Source: Deltaproteobacteria bacterium
GTDB lineage: Bacteria > Desulfobacterota > Desulfobulbia > Desulfobulbales > BM004
Length of the DNA stretch: 13,334 bases
Direction: 5' to 3'
Assembly: GCA_019312695.1 (NCBI GenBank)
Contig: JAFDCT010000067.1
Coordinates: forward strand, 1 to 13,334
A model generated the notes under the pieces. The model ran no database searches, was not told the DNA's origin, and worked only from the letters and a program-made list of their open reading frames with translations. The stretch's first letter is position 1, and each line of letters begins with the position of its first letter. Position numbers and translations under genes: made by a program. This document shows, one piece after another, positions 1-7,740 of this stretch.

Positions 1-1827
1 TCCTTCAACCTGGCTAACAATAGGCGTCTGCATTTTCATGGCTTCAACAACAGCCAGCTTATCCCCGACTGCAACTTCCTCATCCTCTTTTACAACTATT
101 TCGCATACGTTGCATGAGAAGGTAGCCCGCATATCGCCGGTCTTGGCAAGATCTTCGATCTCTTTTTTACTCAGTTGCGGACCAGCCGCAGCTGCAGCCT
201 CCTTTGCTTCCTCCTGGAATGTATAGTTGCGCTCCTGGTGGTCTACATTCAGATAGATAGACCATTCGCCCTTTTCATCCTTCTGTTTGGGACCGACCTC
301 TATAACATGCTCTTTGCCGTAATGGTCTTTGAACATCAGTGATTCACCGAGTTTATAGCCGCCACGCCTTAAGAATATACTCGGTGGCAGAACATAGACC
401 TTGCCGAACTCTTCTTCAAATTTGAAAAAGTTGACTGCATCATTCGGGTGCTGGAGGTATGTGACCAGTTGCTGGTCCGTCGGCTTGTGCCCCAACCGCT
501 CGGCAAGGACTGCCCTCTCTTTCTCAATGTCAATATCCTCGATATCCTCCACCCCGCCTTCTTCTTCAAGTATTTTCTGCCAGTTGGAGCCAAAAACCTT
601 TTCATATATCCAATCGGCCGGTCGGTAGAATGGAAAGGGACCGTATTTGCCCAGTAAAAGATTTTTAAGGTCACCGGAAGGATTCCCATAGCGGTCTTTC
701 TCAAGGACGTTGGTCACAGCGGTTGTCCATAGGATCTGTGAGCCGGGGGTAACGGACCACCAGTTGCCCAGTTCAATCTGAACCTTGGGCAATTCGTCAT
801 GAAGAATGGTAGGCATTTTATCAAGGAATTTTCCTTTAACAGCCTGCTCAAAACTGCTTCCCATGGCCCCACCCGGGAGTTTGTGAATTTGGACGGTAGG
901 TGAGAACCCTTTAAATTGGGATTCGAAATATTCGTAGTGATCCCTTTCGTTGCGCAGAACTTCGGATGTTTCAATCACCGCCTCTTCATTGAGGCCTATG
1001 GCTGTCTTGCCATATTCTTTTAGCGTATGAATGACACTCAGCAGAGGGGGAGGCCCGTAATAACCGGTAAAGGCATGATCTGAGGCATCGACAATGGTTG
1101 CCCCATTGAGAACGGCAGCTGTGATCCTGCCGATATCGTTGCCATCGGTATTGTGGCCGTGATAGTGAATGACAAGTTCGGGATAAGTCTGTTTGATGGC
1201 AGCAACCAGTTCACCTATACGTTTTGGTGTACCGAGACCGCCATGATTTTTAATGCAGAGAATAATTTCGTCACCTGTTACATCCAGAATTTCCTTTACT
1301 TTGCCCACATAGAATTCATCGGTATGTTCCGGTCCTGTTGAAAAACAAATTGACGGTTCAAGTACCTTTTCGGCCAGCTGAACTTCCTCAAAGACTGCCT
1401 GCATATTTGGAATATGATTCATAAAGTCAAAAACACGCCAGACATCTACATATCGGGCGAATTCACGTACTGCAAAGCGGATGACATTTTGCGGATACGG
1501 CCTGTAGCCGAAGAGATTGACTCCACGGCAAAGTGTCTGAAACATGGTATTGGGCATTTTTTCGCGGAGCAATTCCAGTTTCAGAAAGGGATCAACCTGT
1601 TTTCGTAAAATATCCACATGCACAGAGGCGCCGCCGGTAATTTCCAGGGAAAAATAATTAGCATTTTCTCTGGACTCAGCAGCAAGAAGATCGGTGTGTA
1701 AAAGGATCCTGTTTTTGAAATCTGATTGGGACAGGTCACGGGCCGTGTTGGTCAGATAATAACCCTCTGCCTGCCGCAGGATCTGCAGTGCTTCCTTTGG
1801 TTTCATTCCTTGAACAATTCTTTCCAT
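1..1827 (-). CDS. Biotin-dependent carboxyltransferase with C-terminal biotin-carrier domain (pyruvate carboxylase subunit B / oxaloacetate decarboxylase alpha-like), 3' end missing
   Basis: The frame is open for 609 codons from ATG at 1827 to the window edge, so the C-terminus is missing. An HMGL/PYC-type TIM barrel spans about residues 20-300. Candidate metal and active-site positions are Asp31 (ARDLSQS), Lys193 (CIKNHGG), and His221/His223 (IHYHGHNT). A PYC/OADA-like conserved region follows (LPGGAMGSS near 317-325, SVTPGSQ near 358-364). An acidic, Ala-rich linker (about 535-550) leads to a biotinyl domain with EAMKMQ, in which Lys598 is the expected biotinylation site. Known family members move carboxyl groups between carboxybiotin and pyruvate/oxaloacetate. 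The motifs differ from the usual RDAHQS, KDMAG and HTHDT, so the substrate is uncertain. Two cysteines (572, 575) sit early in the carrier domain. The gene starts 30 nt after the biotin carboxylase stop, with a weak AGGT ribosome site, and is presumably co-transcribed with it. The family is sure; the substrate is not. Confidence 0.88.
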   Translation of the reverse strand, partial: MERIVQGMKPKEALQILRQAEGYYLTNTARDLSQSDFKNRILLHTDLLAAESRENANYFSLEITGGASVHVDILRKQVDPFLKLELLREKMPNTMFQTLCRGVNLFGYRPYPQNVIRFAVREFARYVDVWRVFDFMNHIPNMQAVFEEVQLAEKVLEPSICFSTGPEHTDEFYVGKVKEILDVTGDEIILCIKNHGGLGTPKRIGELVAAIKQTYPELVIHYHGHNTDGNDIGRITAAVLNGATIVDASDHAFTGYYGPPPLLSVIHTLKEYGKTAIGLNEEAVIETSEVLRNERDHYEYFESQFKGFSPTVQIHKLPGGAMGSSFEQAVKGKFLDKMPTILHDELPKVQIELGNWWSVTPGSQILWTTAVTNVLEKDRYGNPSGDLKNLLLGKYGPFPFYRPADWIYEKVFGSNWQKILEEEGGVEDIEDIDIEKERAVLAERLGHKPTDQQLVTYLQHPNDAVNFFKFEEEFGKVYVLPPSIFLRRGGYKLGESLMFKDHYGKEHVIEVGPKQKDEKGEWSIYLNVDHQERNYTFQEEAKEAAAAAGPQLSKKEIEDLAKTGDMRATFSCNVCEIVVKEDEEVAVGDKLAVVEAMKMQTPIVSQVEG

Positions 1828-1857
1828 AATCGTACCTGCTGTTTGTATATTGCGTTA

Positions 1858-3297
1858 TTAGATCGCGTAAGTGTTTTCTTCCTTATAGTGTATATCAGCA
1901 ATCAGTTTTGCCAGTTTGTTTATCTCGGTATTCTGTTCTTCATAATCCAAAAGATGCGCATGGGTCTCAAGATATGAGGTGTCAAAGTCACCCTTTTGGA
2001 AGTCTTGGTCATTGACCAGTTCCAGATAGAACGGGATGGTGGTCTTGGGACCAATGATGACAAAGTTCTTGAGGCAGCGCTTGAGTCTGTCGACAGTCTC
2101 ATTCCAGCTGTAACCATGGACGGTCAGCTTAACAAGCAGGGAGTCATAAACTTCGGGGATGGTGTAGCCCTGGTAGACAAAACCGTCAAGCCGCACACCA
2201 TAACCACCGGGTGAACGATATATGCTGACTGTCTTGCCGCCTTCAGGCATGAAGTTGTTTTTGGGGTCCTCGGCATTGATCCGCATTTCAATGGCATGGC
2301 CCCTGATCTTAACTTCATCCTGCGTGAAGAGCAGTTTTTTGCCAAATGCCAGCTTGATCTGGGTGCGGACGATGTCAATGCCTGTCACCATTTCTGTGAC
2401 AGTATGTTCCACCTGGACCCTTGTATTGATCTCCATGAAATAATAGTTCAAATCCTTGTCAACTAGAAACTCGACTGTGCCGGCATTGGTATAATTTGCC
2501 GCCTTTGCTGCCTTGACCGCGGTTTCACAAATTGAGTCAATGATTGACTTGTCCTGAATCATGGATGGGGCAATCTCTACGAGTTTCTGGTTACGCCGCT
2601 GAATCGAACAGTCTCTTGTGCCCAGGTGGACAACATCGCCAAAGGTATCGGCTATGATCTGAACCTCGACATGCTTGGGATTCACAACAACTTTTTCCAG
2701 GTAAACATTGTCATTATTGAAGGCAGCCTTGGCCTCGGCCCGGGCCGCGGGAATCTGTTCTTTCATCTGGTTGTCGTTTTCAATACGGCGTATACCGCGG
2801 CCGCCACCTCCGGCTGTGGCCTTGAGCATAATGGGATAGCCGTATTCAACAGCAAAGGCAAGAGCCTCCTGCACTCCTGCATCACCGGGTGTCAGGTTGG
2901 AAGTGCCTGGGACCATGGGAATGTTGGCACCTGCCATGATCTCACGGGCAATGACCTTATTGCCCAGATTGGTGATGACCTCAGATGTCGGACCAATAAA
3001 AACAAGGCCTGCCTCTTCACAGGCTTTGGCGAAGTCCGGGTTTTCGGCCAGAAAGCCATAACCGGGATGAACAGCATCAGCACCTGATTTCCGGGCAGCT
3101 TTTATTACTTTTGCAATATCCAGGTAATCTTTACGCGGGCCGTCTCCAAGCCATATTGCCTCATCCGCTACCCGTACATGCAAGGCTTCAGTATCAGGTG
3201 TTTCATATATGGCAACAGCTTTATGCCCTAATTCCTGAGCAGCCCGAATGATTCGAATAGCAATCTCTCCGCGGTTTGCAACGAGTATCTTCTTCAT
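1858..3297 (-). CDS. accC: Biotin carboxylase subunit (AccC/PycA type)
   Basis: This subunit carboxylates biotin on the carrier domain using ATP and bicarbonate. It is 479 aa long, somewhat longer than the E. coli enzyme. The N-terminal biotin carboxylase fold begins KKILVANRGEIAIRI. HPGYGFLAENP is at 77-87. The ATP-grasp glycine loop TAGGGGRGIR is at 161-170. PKHVEVQI is at 207-214, with His209 and Glu211. RDCSIQRRNQK is at 228-238, with Cys230 and Lys238. The metal/active-site block EINTRVQVEH is at 289-298. The C-terminal domain includes YDSLLVKLTVHG. All expected catalytic residues are visible. The ATG at 3297 is preceded by AAGGA about 11 nt upstream. The next gene supplies carboxyltransferase and biotin carrier, so this is probably PycA-like rather than the subunit of acetyl-CoA carboxylase; sequence alone does not separate the two. 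Confidence 0.95.
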   Translation of the reverse strand: MKKILVANRGEIAIRIIRAAQELGHKAVAIYETPDTEALHVRVADEAIWLGDGPRKDYLDIAKVIKAARKSGADAVHPGYGFLAENPDFAKACEEAGLVFIGPTSEVITNLGNKVIAREIMAGANIPMVPGTSNLTPGDAGVQEALAFAVEYGYPIMLKATAGGGGRGIRRIENDNQMKEQIPAARAEAKAAFNNDNVYLEKVVVNPKHVEVQIIADTFGDVVHLGTRDCSIQRRNQKLVEIAPSMIQDKSIIDSICETAVKAAKAANYTNAGTVEFLVDKDLNYYFMEINTRVQVEHTVTEMVTGIDIVRTQIKLAFGKKLLFTQDEVKIRGHAIEMRINAEDPKNNFMPEGGKTVSIYRSPGGYGVRLDGFVYQGYTIPEVYDSLLVKLTVHGYSWNETVDRLKRCLKNFVIIGPKTTIPFYLELVNDQDFQKGDFDTSYLETHAHLLDYEEQNTEINKLAKLIADIHYKEENTYAI

Positions 3298-3411
3298 AGA
3301 GTGATTTCCTTATTTTGCCTAATATTCATCCATCAGAAAAAATTTTATCTTTCCTTAAACAGTCATAATAATCCGGCAGGTTTTAACATTTCAGAGGAAT
3401 GAACCGGGGGA

Positions 3412-3425
3412 TTACAGTGCTGTAA
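3412..3425. promoter_or_regulatory. 14-nt dyad TTACAG-TG-CTGTAA, candidate operator
   Basis: TTACAGTGCTGTAA has perfect 6-bp arms around a 2-nt centre. It lies 115 nt before the biotin carboxylase start, between that start and the candidate promoter at 3494-3521. Its position suits an operator for that unit, but I cannot name the regulator. A chance occurrence is possible at this arm length. Confidence 0.3.
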
Positions 3426-3493
3426 CAAGGAGGTGTAAGACTGCGGCAGAATTATCAGTTTATAAAGCTGCAGCCTGTAAAAAAATAATTCCT

Positions 3494-3521
3494 ATCATAA
3501 TTACTTTCATCAGGCAAGCAA
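3494..3521 (-). promoter_or_regulatory. Candidate sigma-70-type promoter for the biotin carboxylase unit
   Basis: Reading the minus strand, TTGCTT (3521-3516), a 16-nt spacer and TATGAT (3499-3494) resemble -35/-10 boxes. The -10 matches 5 of 6 consensus bases and the -35 only 3 of 6. A transcript would have a leader of about 190 nt carrying the dyad at 3412-3425. This is inference only. Confidence 0.28.
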
Positions 3522-3567
3522 AAGTGTCTTTTATTTCGTTTGACTTAAATTTTTACAGGGATTCTGG

Positions 3568-3596
3568 TTCAGATTATTTGCTTATGGGAATCTGAA
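3568..3596. repeat. Inverted repeat TTCAGATT...AATCTGAA after dusB
   Basis: Perfect 8-bp arms (3568-3575 and 3589-3596) are separated by 13 nt, starting 17 nt beyond the dusB stop. The stem is AT-rich and no U-run follows on the minus strand, so it is not a canonical intrinsic terminator. It could be a weak terminator or mRNA-end hairpin, or a protein-binding site. Confidence 0.35.
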
Positions 3597-3612
3597 AGAG
3601 ATATAGTGAGGG

Positions 3613-4554
3613 CTACATACTAAATGAACGGCTAATCTCCAGAAGTTCTTCAAAACAGGATACATCATAAATTTTTCTGCGTATGGCGGAACCGCCAGCT
3701 ATACCTTTAAAATATCGGCCTGCGTGGTTTTTTATCTTGGCTAGGATTTTATCAGGTCTGCTGTATTTCTGTATAAGGCAAAGATGATCTGCCAAACCTT
3801 TCATGCGCTTTGCAAGGGTTGTTGGTGTACCGTCTTCTGAAAACACCCATGGATTTCCAAGGGCGCCTCTGCCTATCATCACCCCATCACAGCCGCTTAT
3901 TTGCAGGAAAGTAAGTCCATCCTGATACGTTGATATATCACCATTGCCGATTACCGGTATTGATACACTTTTTTTTACGCGTGAAATAGTTTGCCAGTCA
4001 ACTTCACCGCCAAACCCCTGAGTCCATGTGCGGCCGTGAACGGCAATGCCGCTAGCCCCATTATCTTCGGCCATCCTGGCGAATTCAGGTGCTACTAGTG
4101 TATCATGACTCCATCCTGTTCGAATCTTAACTGTAACCGGCAGTGATGTTTTGCTGCACACTTGACGGATAATGGCTGCCGCAAGATCCAGGTTCTTCAT
4201 GAGGGCAGCACCCGCCCCCTTTTTTACAACTTTTTTGACCGGACAACCCATGTTGATGTCAATGATATCAACATTCATGTCTGAAACAATTCCAGCTGCC
4301 TCCCCCATCAAAACCGGATCGGCTCCAAAAAGCTGCAGGGAGACAGGCCGTTCCTCCGATACAGTCCGGGTCATCTGCAAGGTCTTTTTTTTATTATAGA
4401 CCAGGCCATGACAGCTGATCATTTCAGTATAACAAAGCCCTGCACCATACTGTCTACAGAGCAGCCGGAAGGGAAGATCCGTATAACCGGCCAGTGGAGC
4501 CAGAATGAGAGGTTTGTGTATCTGTAGGGATTTGAGCTGAAAAGTATGGATCAC
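3613..4554 (-). CDS. dusB: tRNA-dihydrouridine synthase, DusB/NifR3 type
   Basis: This flavoenzyme reduces uridine to dihydrouridine in tRNA D-loops using NADPH. It is 313 aa long, close to the family's length. The TIM barrel shows ILAPLAGYTDLPFR (17-30), QLFGADP (74-80) and DINMGCPVKKVVKKGAGAAL (99-118), with catalytic Cys104. FMN-contact motifs follow: VKIRTGW (142-148, Lys143), HGRTWTQGF (173-181), IGNGDI (202-207) and GVMIGRGALGNPWVF (224-238). The C-terminal helical tRNA-binding domain is present. The start is GTG at 4554: no ATG lies in frame before residue 45, and the barrel needs the N-terminus. No strong ribosome site is visible, so translation may depend on the upstream gene, 65 nt away. 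In E. coli the gene after leuS-lptE is holA, so its presence here is a local difference. Confidence 0.95.
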   Translation of the reverse strand: MIHTFQLKSLQIHKPLILAPLAGYTDLPFRLLCRQYGAGLCYTEMISCHGLVYNKKKTLQMTRTVSEERPVSLQLFGADPVLMGEAAGIVSDMNVDIIDINMGCPVKKVVKKGAGAALMKNLDLAAAIIRQVCSKTSLPVTVKIRTGWSHDTLVAPEFARMAEDNGASGIAVHGRTWTQGFGGEVDWQTISRVKKSVSIPVIGNGDISTYQDGLTFLQISGCDGVMIGRGALGNPWVFSEDGTPTTLAKRMKGLADHLCLIQKYSRPDKILAKIKNHAGRYFKGIAGGSAIRRKIYDVSCFEELLEISRSFSM

Positions 4555-4619
4555 AGGCAGTTCAAATAAGTTTGATGGAAAATGTTTTTTGTAAAAAAGC
4601 TGGATATTGTTTCTTGAAT

Positions 4620-5186
4620 TTAGCGCATGTTATTGACAATTTCGTGTGTTCTCAGATAGATGAGTTCAGCTATTTCATCGCCAATGCGAAGCAGGGCTTT
4701 CTGCTTATTAAACTCTGTCCTTTCTCCTATCGGATCAATTATAAAAGGTTCACTAATAGTATACTGCTTTTCCTGCCACAGAACCGTATTGTTGCGATTA
4801 TCATGTAAGGTGAAGCGGACAGTCAGCCTAATCTTGATTTCAAGAGCTTCTTCCGATGGTCCATAAAAGAGACCTGGCAAATTAATGGCTGATATCTCGC
4901 CCGTAAGTTTGAGATCAGCCTGGTCTTCATCGAAAATCACTATTATTCTGCTGGAGTTCTTGAACCAGGCATTGAATAACCGGAAGTATAGAGATTCAAG
5001 ACCAAGTTCATTGGTCCGGTTCTGCCATGTTGTGAGCAGCAATGTTTTATCAGGAGCTTCTGCTGATTTTTGTTTGACATAGGGGTTACTGTAGCCGCAG
5101 CTGCTTAAGGTCAACGCCAATATGAGCAGCGATGTCAATAAAAGGGCAGGGCGCAAACCCGGATGTCCTGACTTATTGTTTGGCAC
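4620..5186 (-). CDS. lptE: LPS-assembly lipoprotein LptE-like
   Basis: LptE is an outer-membrane lipoprotein that plugs and assists LptD in inserting LPS. From the GTG at 5186 the product is 188 aa. It has a signal peptide with a basic n-region, a hydrophobic core (ALLLTSLLILALTL) and a lipobox LSSC with Cys30 followed by GY, as is common in this family. The mature part is a mixed alpha/beta domain. I chose the GTG because AGGG lies 8 nt upstream and it gives a clean signal peptide. The frame extends further upstream into the leuS end (a TTG at 5261, an ATG at 5240), but those starts would place about 25 polar residues before the signal sequence. The identification rests on lipobox, size and position directly after leuS. 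LptE sequences diverge strongly, so the function is probable rather than certain. Confidence 0.82.
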   Translation of the reverse strand: MPNNKSGHPGLRPALLLTSLLILALTLSSCGYSNPYVKQKSAEAPDKTLLLTTWQNRTNELGLESLYFRLFNAWFKNSSRIIVIFDEDQADLKLTGEISAINLPGLFYGPSEEALEIKIRLTVRFTLHDNRNNTVLWQEKQYTISEPFIIDPIGERTEFNKQKALLRIGDEIAELIYLRTHEIVNNMR

Positions 5187-5194
5187 AATAATAT

Positions 5195-5198
5195 CCCT
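5195..5198 (-). promoter_or_regulatory. Ribosome binding site supporting the lptE GTG start
   Basis: AGGG on the minus strand is 8 nt before the GTG at 5186-5184. It favours this start over the longer TTG/ATG options that overlap leuS. Confidence 0.5.
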
Positions 5199-5226
5199 GC
5201 CGTGATTCTTTTTGACTCGTAGATAT

Positions 5227-7725
5227 CTAGGCAACCACATTAACAAGTTTTTTGGGGACAACGATTACTTTTCGAATGGGTTTCGCGCCCACGAACTTTT
5301 GCACCTTGTCATCCTGCAGGGTGAGTTCCTTGAGCTCATCATCACTAATTTCAGGGGACACAAGCAAACGGCTGCGAACCTTGCCGTTAACCTGCAGAAC
5401 TACAGTAATTTCTTCCTCTTTGGCCGATTCGGCGTTAAAGGAGGGCCAGGTTTGTTTTTCTATACTTTCTTCATGGCCGGTTATTTCCCAGAGTTCAGAA
5501 CAGAAATGTGGCGTCATGGGGCTGAGAAGCAATAATGTCGAGTCCACAGCCTCCTTGATTACCGCAGGCATGATCTCATGATCTGCTTCATCTGAAACCA
5601 CTGAGAGCATGAGGTTAACCAGTTCCATAACAGCAGAGATTGCAGTATTGAAATGAAAGTCATTTTCCAAGTCCGTGGTAACCTTGCGAATTGTCTGGTG
5701 TGTCTTCCTGTGGAGGGCCCGGCTTTTTTCATCAAGATCAGAAGGTAACTGTGCCGGCGCGTTAAGCAGCAGGTTCTTGTTGTTTTCAACAAAGCGATAG
5801 ACTCTGTTTAAAAAGCGGGAGGCACCTTCGACACCTTTGTCACTCCAGTCGAGATCCCTTTCTGGCGGTGCGGCAAAGAGACTGAAGAGACGGACGGTGT
5901 CGGCTCCGTATTCTTCAATAAGGTCATTCGGGTCAACCACATTACCTTTGGACTTGGACATCTTGACTCCGTCTTTAATTACCATGCCCTGGGTCAGGAG
6001 GTTTTTGAAAGGCTCACCTATGGATATATAGTGAAGATCGCGGAGCACCTTTGTGAAGAATCGTGCATAGAGCAAATGTAATATAGCATGTTCTACGCCG
6101 CCGATATATTGATCGACAGGCAGCCAGTGATCCACCCTGTCACGATCCAGAGGGCCTTCTGTATAGTCAGGACAGGCATAACGGGCAAAATACCAGGACG
6201 ATTCCACAAATGTATCCATGGTGTCGGTCTCTCGTTTTGCCTCTCCTCCGCAGGAAGGGCAGGTCGTTCTATAAAAGCTTTCAAGGAAATGGAGAGGCGA
6301 GCGACCGCTTCGGTCCGGTTTGGCATCCGGGGGCAGAACAACGGGCAGATCTTGTTCCGGAACGGGCTGTACACCGCAGGTGGTGCAATGAATCATGGGA
6401 ATAGGTGTCCCCCAATAGCGCTGCCTGGAAATTCCCCAGTCTCGCAAGCGAAAGGTTGTCTTGCTTTTGCCAAATCCCTTTTCCTCAGCAAAGGCTGTAA
6501 TGGCAGATTTGGCATCATCTGAGTTTAAACCGCTGAAGTGTGCAGAGTTTGTCAATATACCCGGTGCTTCAAAAGCAGCTGAGAGATTTTCGGAATCGAG
6601 CTGTTTATTCTCAGGCTGGACAACAACCTTGATCGGCAATTCGTACTTTTGGGCAAACTCAAAATCCCTCTGGTCATGGGCAGGAACGGCCATAACTGCG
6701 CCGGTTCCGTACTCCATGAGAACAAAATTTGCGGTAAAAATGGGAATACGGTTACCTGTAAAAGGGTTAATGCAATATTGACCGATGAAAATCCCTTCCT
6801 TTTCCAGCTCTTCACCAGGTCTTTGTTTTTTTTTGGCAATTTTCGTCCTGGCCACGAACTCTTCCACCAGTTCCGTCTGCCCGGTATGCTTGCTCAATTC
6901 AACCAGAGGGTGTTCAGGTGCAATGGACATGAAGGTTGCCCCGAATATAGTGTCAGGGCGGGTGGTAAAAATTGTCAGGACATGATCTGTGCCTTCAACC
7001 GGAAAATTAATTTCAACTCCGACGCTTTTGCCAATCCAATTCCGCTGCATGGTTAAAACTTTTTCAGGCCATCCTGTGAGATTTTCACACTCTGACAGAA
7101 GTTCATCGGCATAATCGGTAATCCGGAAAAACCAGCCATGCATGTCCTGCGGCAGTACCTGGTTGTCACATCGCCAGCATTGACCGTCAATAACCTGTTC
7201 ATTGGCCAGAACCGTCTGGCATGATTCACACCAGTTAACCGAGGTTAACTTCCGGTAAACAAGACCCTTCTCGTACATCTTGATGAAGAATAGTTGTTCC
7301 CAGCGATAGTATTCAGGATCACAGGTTGCAAGTTCCCTGTCCCAGTCGTAACTAAAGCCCATGCGTTGGAGCTGGCTTTTCATGTAATCAATGTTTTCAT
7401 AGGTCCATTTGGCAGGGTGAGTATCATGCTTTAAGGCGGCGTTTTCCGCAGGCAGGCCAAAGGCATCCCATCCCATAGGATGCAGGACATTGAAGCCCCT
7501 CATTCGTTGGAATCGGGCTATCACATCACCAATGGAATAGTTTCGTACATGCCCCATGTGGATCCTGCCGGAAGGATAGGGGAACATTTCAAGCAGGTAG
7601 TATTTCAGGCGGGTAGAATCTTCATCGACCTTGAAGGTTTGTTCAGAAAGCCAGTGATTTTGCCACTTGGTTTCAATGGAAACGAAGTCATAGCGGTCCG
7701 GATCTTTTTGTGACGAGATGGTCAT
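5227..7725 (-). CDS. leuS: Leucyl-tRNA synthetase
   Basis: LeuS charges tRNA-Leu with leucine in the cytoplasm and edits misacylated products. It is a full-length class I synthetase of 832 aa. The HIGH signature appears as HMGH (56-59). A zinc-type Cys cluster is CESC (166-169) with CWRC (183-186). The CP1 editing domain has TTRPDT (254-259) and [15 protein letters not shown] (340-354), where the threonine-rich motif and the Asp typical of editing are intact. A second CTTC/CPSC pair (447-450, 489-492) lies in the Zn/insert region. KMSKS is at 588-592, followed by the anticodon-binding helical domain and the C-terminal domain ([13 protein letters not shown]). The ATG at 7725 is 15 nt after the dnaB stop and has only a weak ribosome site, so it may be translated partly by coupling. 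Confidence 0.98.
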   Translation of the reverse strand: MTISSQKDPDRYDFVSIETKWQNHWLSEQTFKVDEDSTRLKYYLLEMFPYPSGRIHMGHVRNYSIGDVIARFQRMRGFNVLHPMGWDAFGLPAENAALKHDTHPAKWTYENIDYMKSQLQRMGFSYDWDRELATCDPEYYRWEQLFFIKMYEKGLVYRKLTSVNWCESCQTVLANEQVIDGQCWRCDNQVLPQDMHGWFFRITDYADELLSECENLTGWPEKVLTMQRNWIGKSVGVEINFPVEGTDHVLTIFTTRPDTIFGATFMSIAPEHPLVELSKHTGQTELVEEFVARTKIAKKKQRPGEELEKEGIFIGQYCINPFTGNRIPIFTANFVLMEYGTGAVMAVPAHDQRDFEFAQKYELPIKVVVQPENKQLDSENLSAAFEAPGILTNSAHFSGLNSDDAKSAITAFAEEKGFGKSKTTFRLRDWGISRQRYWGTPIPMIHCTTCGVQPVPEQDLPVVLPPDAKPDRSGRSPLHFLESFYRTTCPSCGGEAKRETDTMDTFVESSWYFARYACPDYTEGPLDRDRVDHWLPVDQYIGGVEHAILHLLYARFFTKVLRDLHYISIGEPFKNLLTQGMVIKDGVKMSKSKGNVVDPNDLIEEYGADTVRLFSLFAAPPERDLDWSDKGVEGASRFLNRVYRFVENNKNLLLNAPAQLPSDLDEKSRALHRKTHQTIRKVTTDLENDFHFNTAISAVMELVNLMLSVVSDEADHEIMPAVIKEAVDSTLLLLSPMTPHFCSELWEITGHEESIEKQTWPSFNAESAKEEEITVVLQVNGKVRSRLLVSPEISDDELKELTLQDDKVQKFVGAKPIRKVIVVPKKLVNVVA

Positions 7726-7740
7726 GGTCGATGCTCTATA

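Larger units (their letters stand above)
3298..3612. other. Intergenic region between dusB and the biotin carboxylase unit
   Basis: This 315-nt AT-rich gap has no coding frame that I would support. It holds an 8-bp inverted repeat just past the dusB stop (3568-3596), a candidate minus-strand promoter (3494-3521) and a short perfect dyad (3412-3425). No tRNA or known riboswitch was recognised. Confidence 0.6.

Noticed and set aside
2626-3087. 153-codon open frame on the plus strand
   Set aside because: It is antisense to the biotin carboxylase ATP-grasp domain; the minus-strand protein is conserved throughout.
3298-3612. tRNA or other structured RNA in the dusB-accC gap (GGTTCATTCC resembles a T-arm)
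   Set aside because: No acceptor stem, anticodon arm or CCA-end geometry surrounds it on either strand.
5187-5261. Longer lptE start overlapping the leuS 3' end
   Set aside because: It would place about 25 polar residues before the signal peptide. The GTG at 5186 has a ribosome site and gives a standard lipoprotein signal.
6088-6522. 144-codon open frame on the plus strand
   Set aside because: It is antisense to leuS in the region with Zn-type cysteines before KMSKS; it is a reading-frame shadow.
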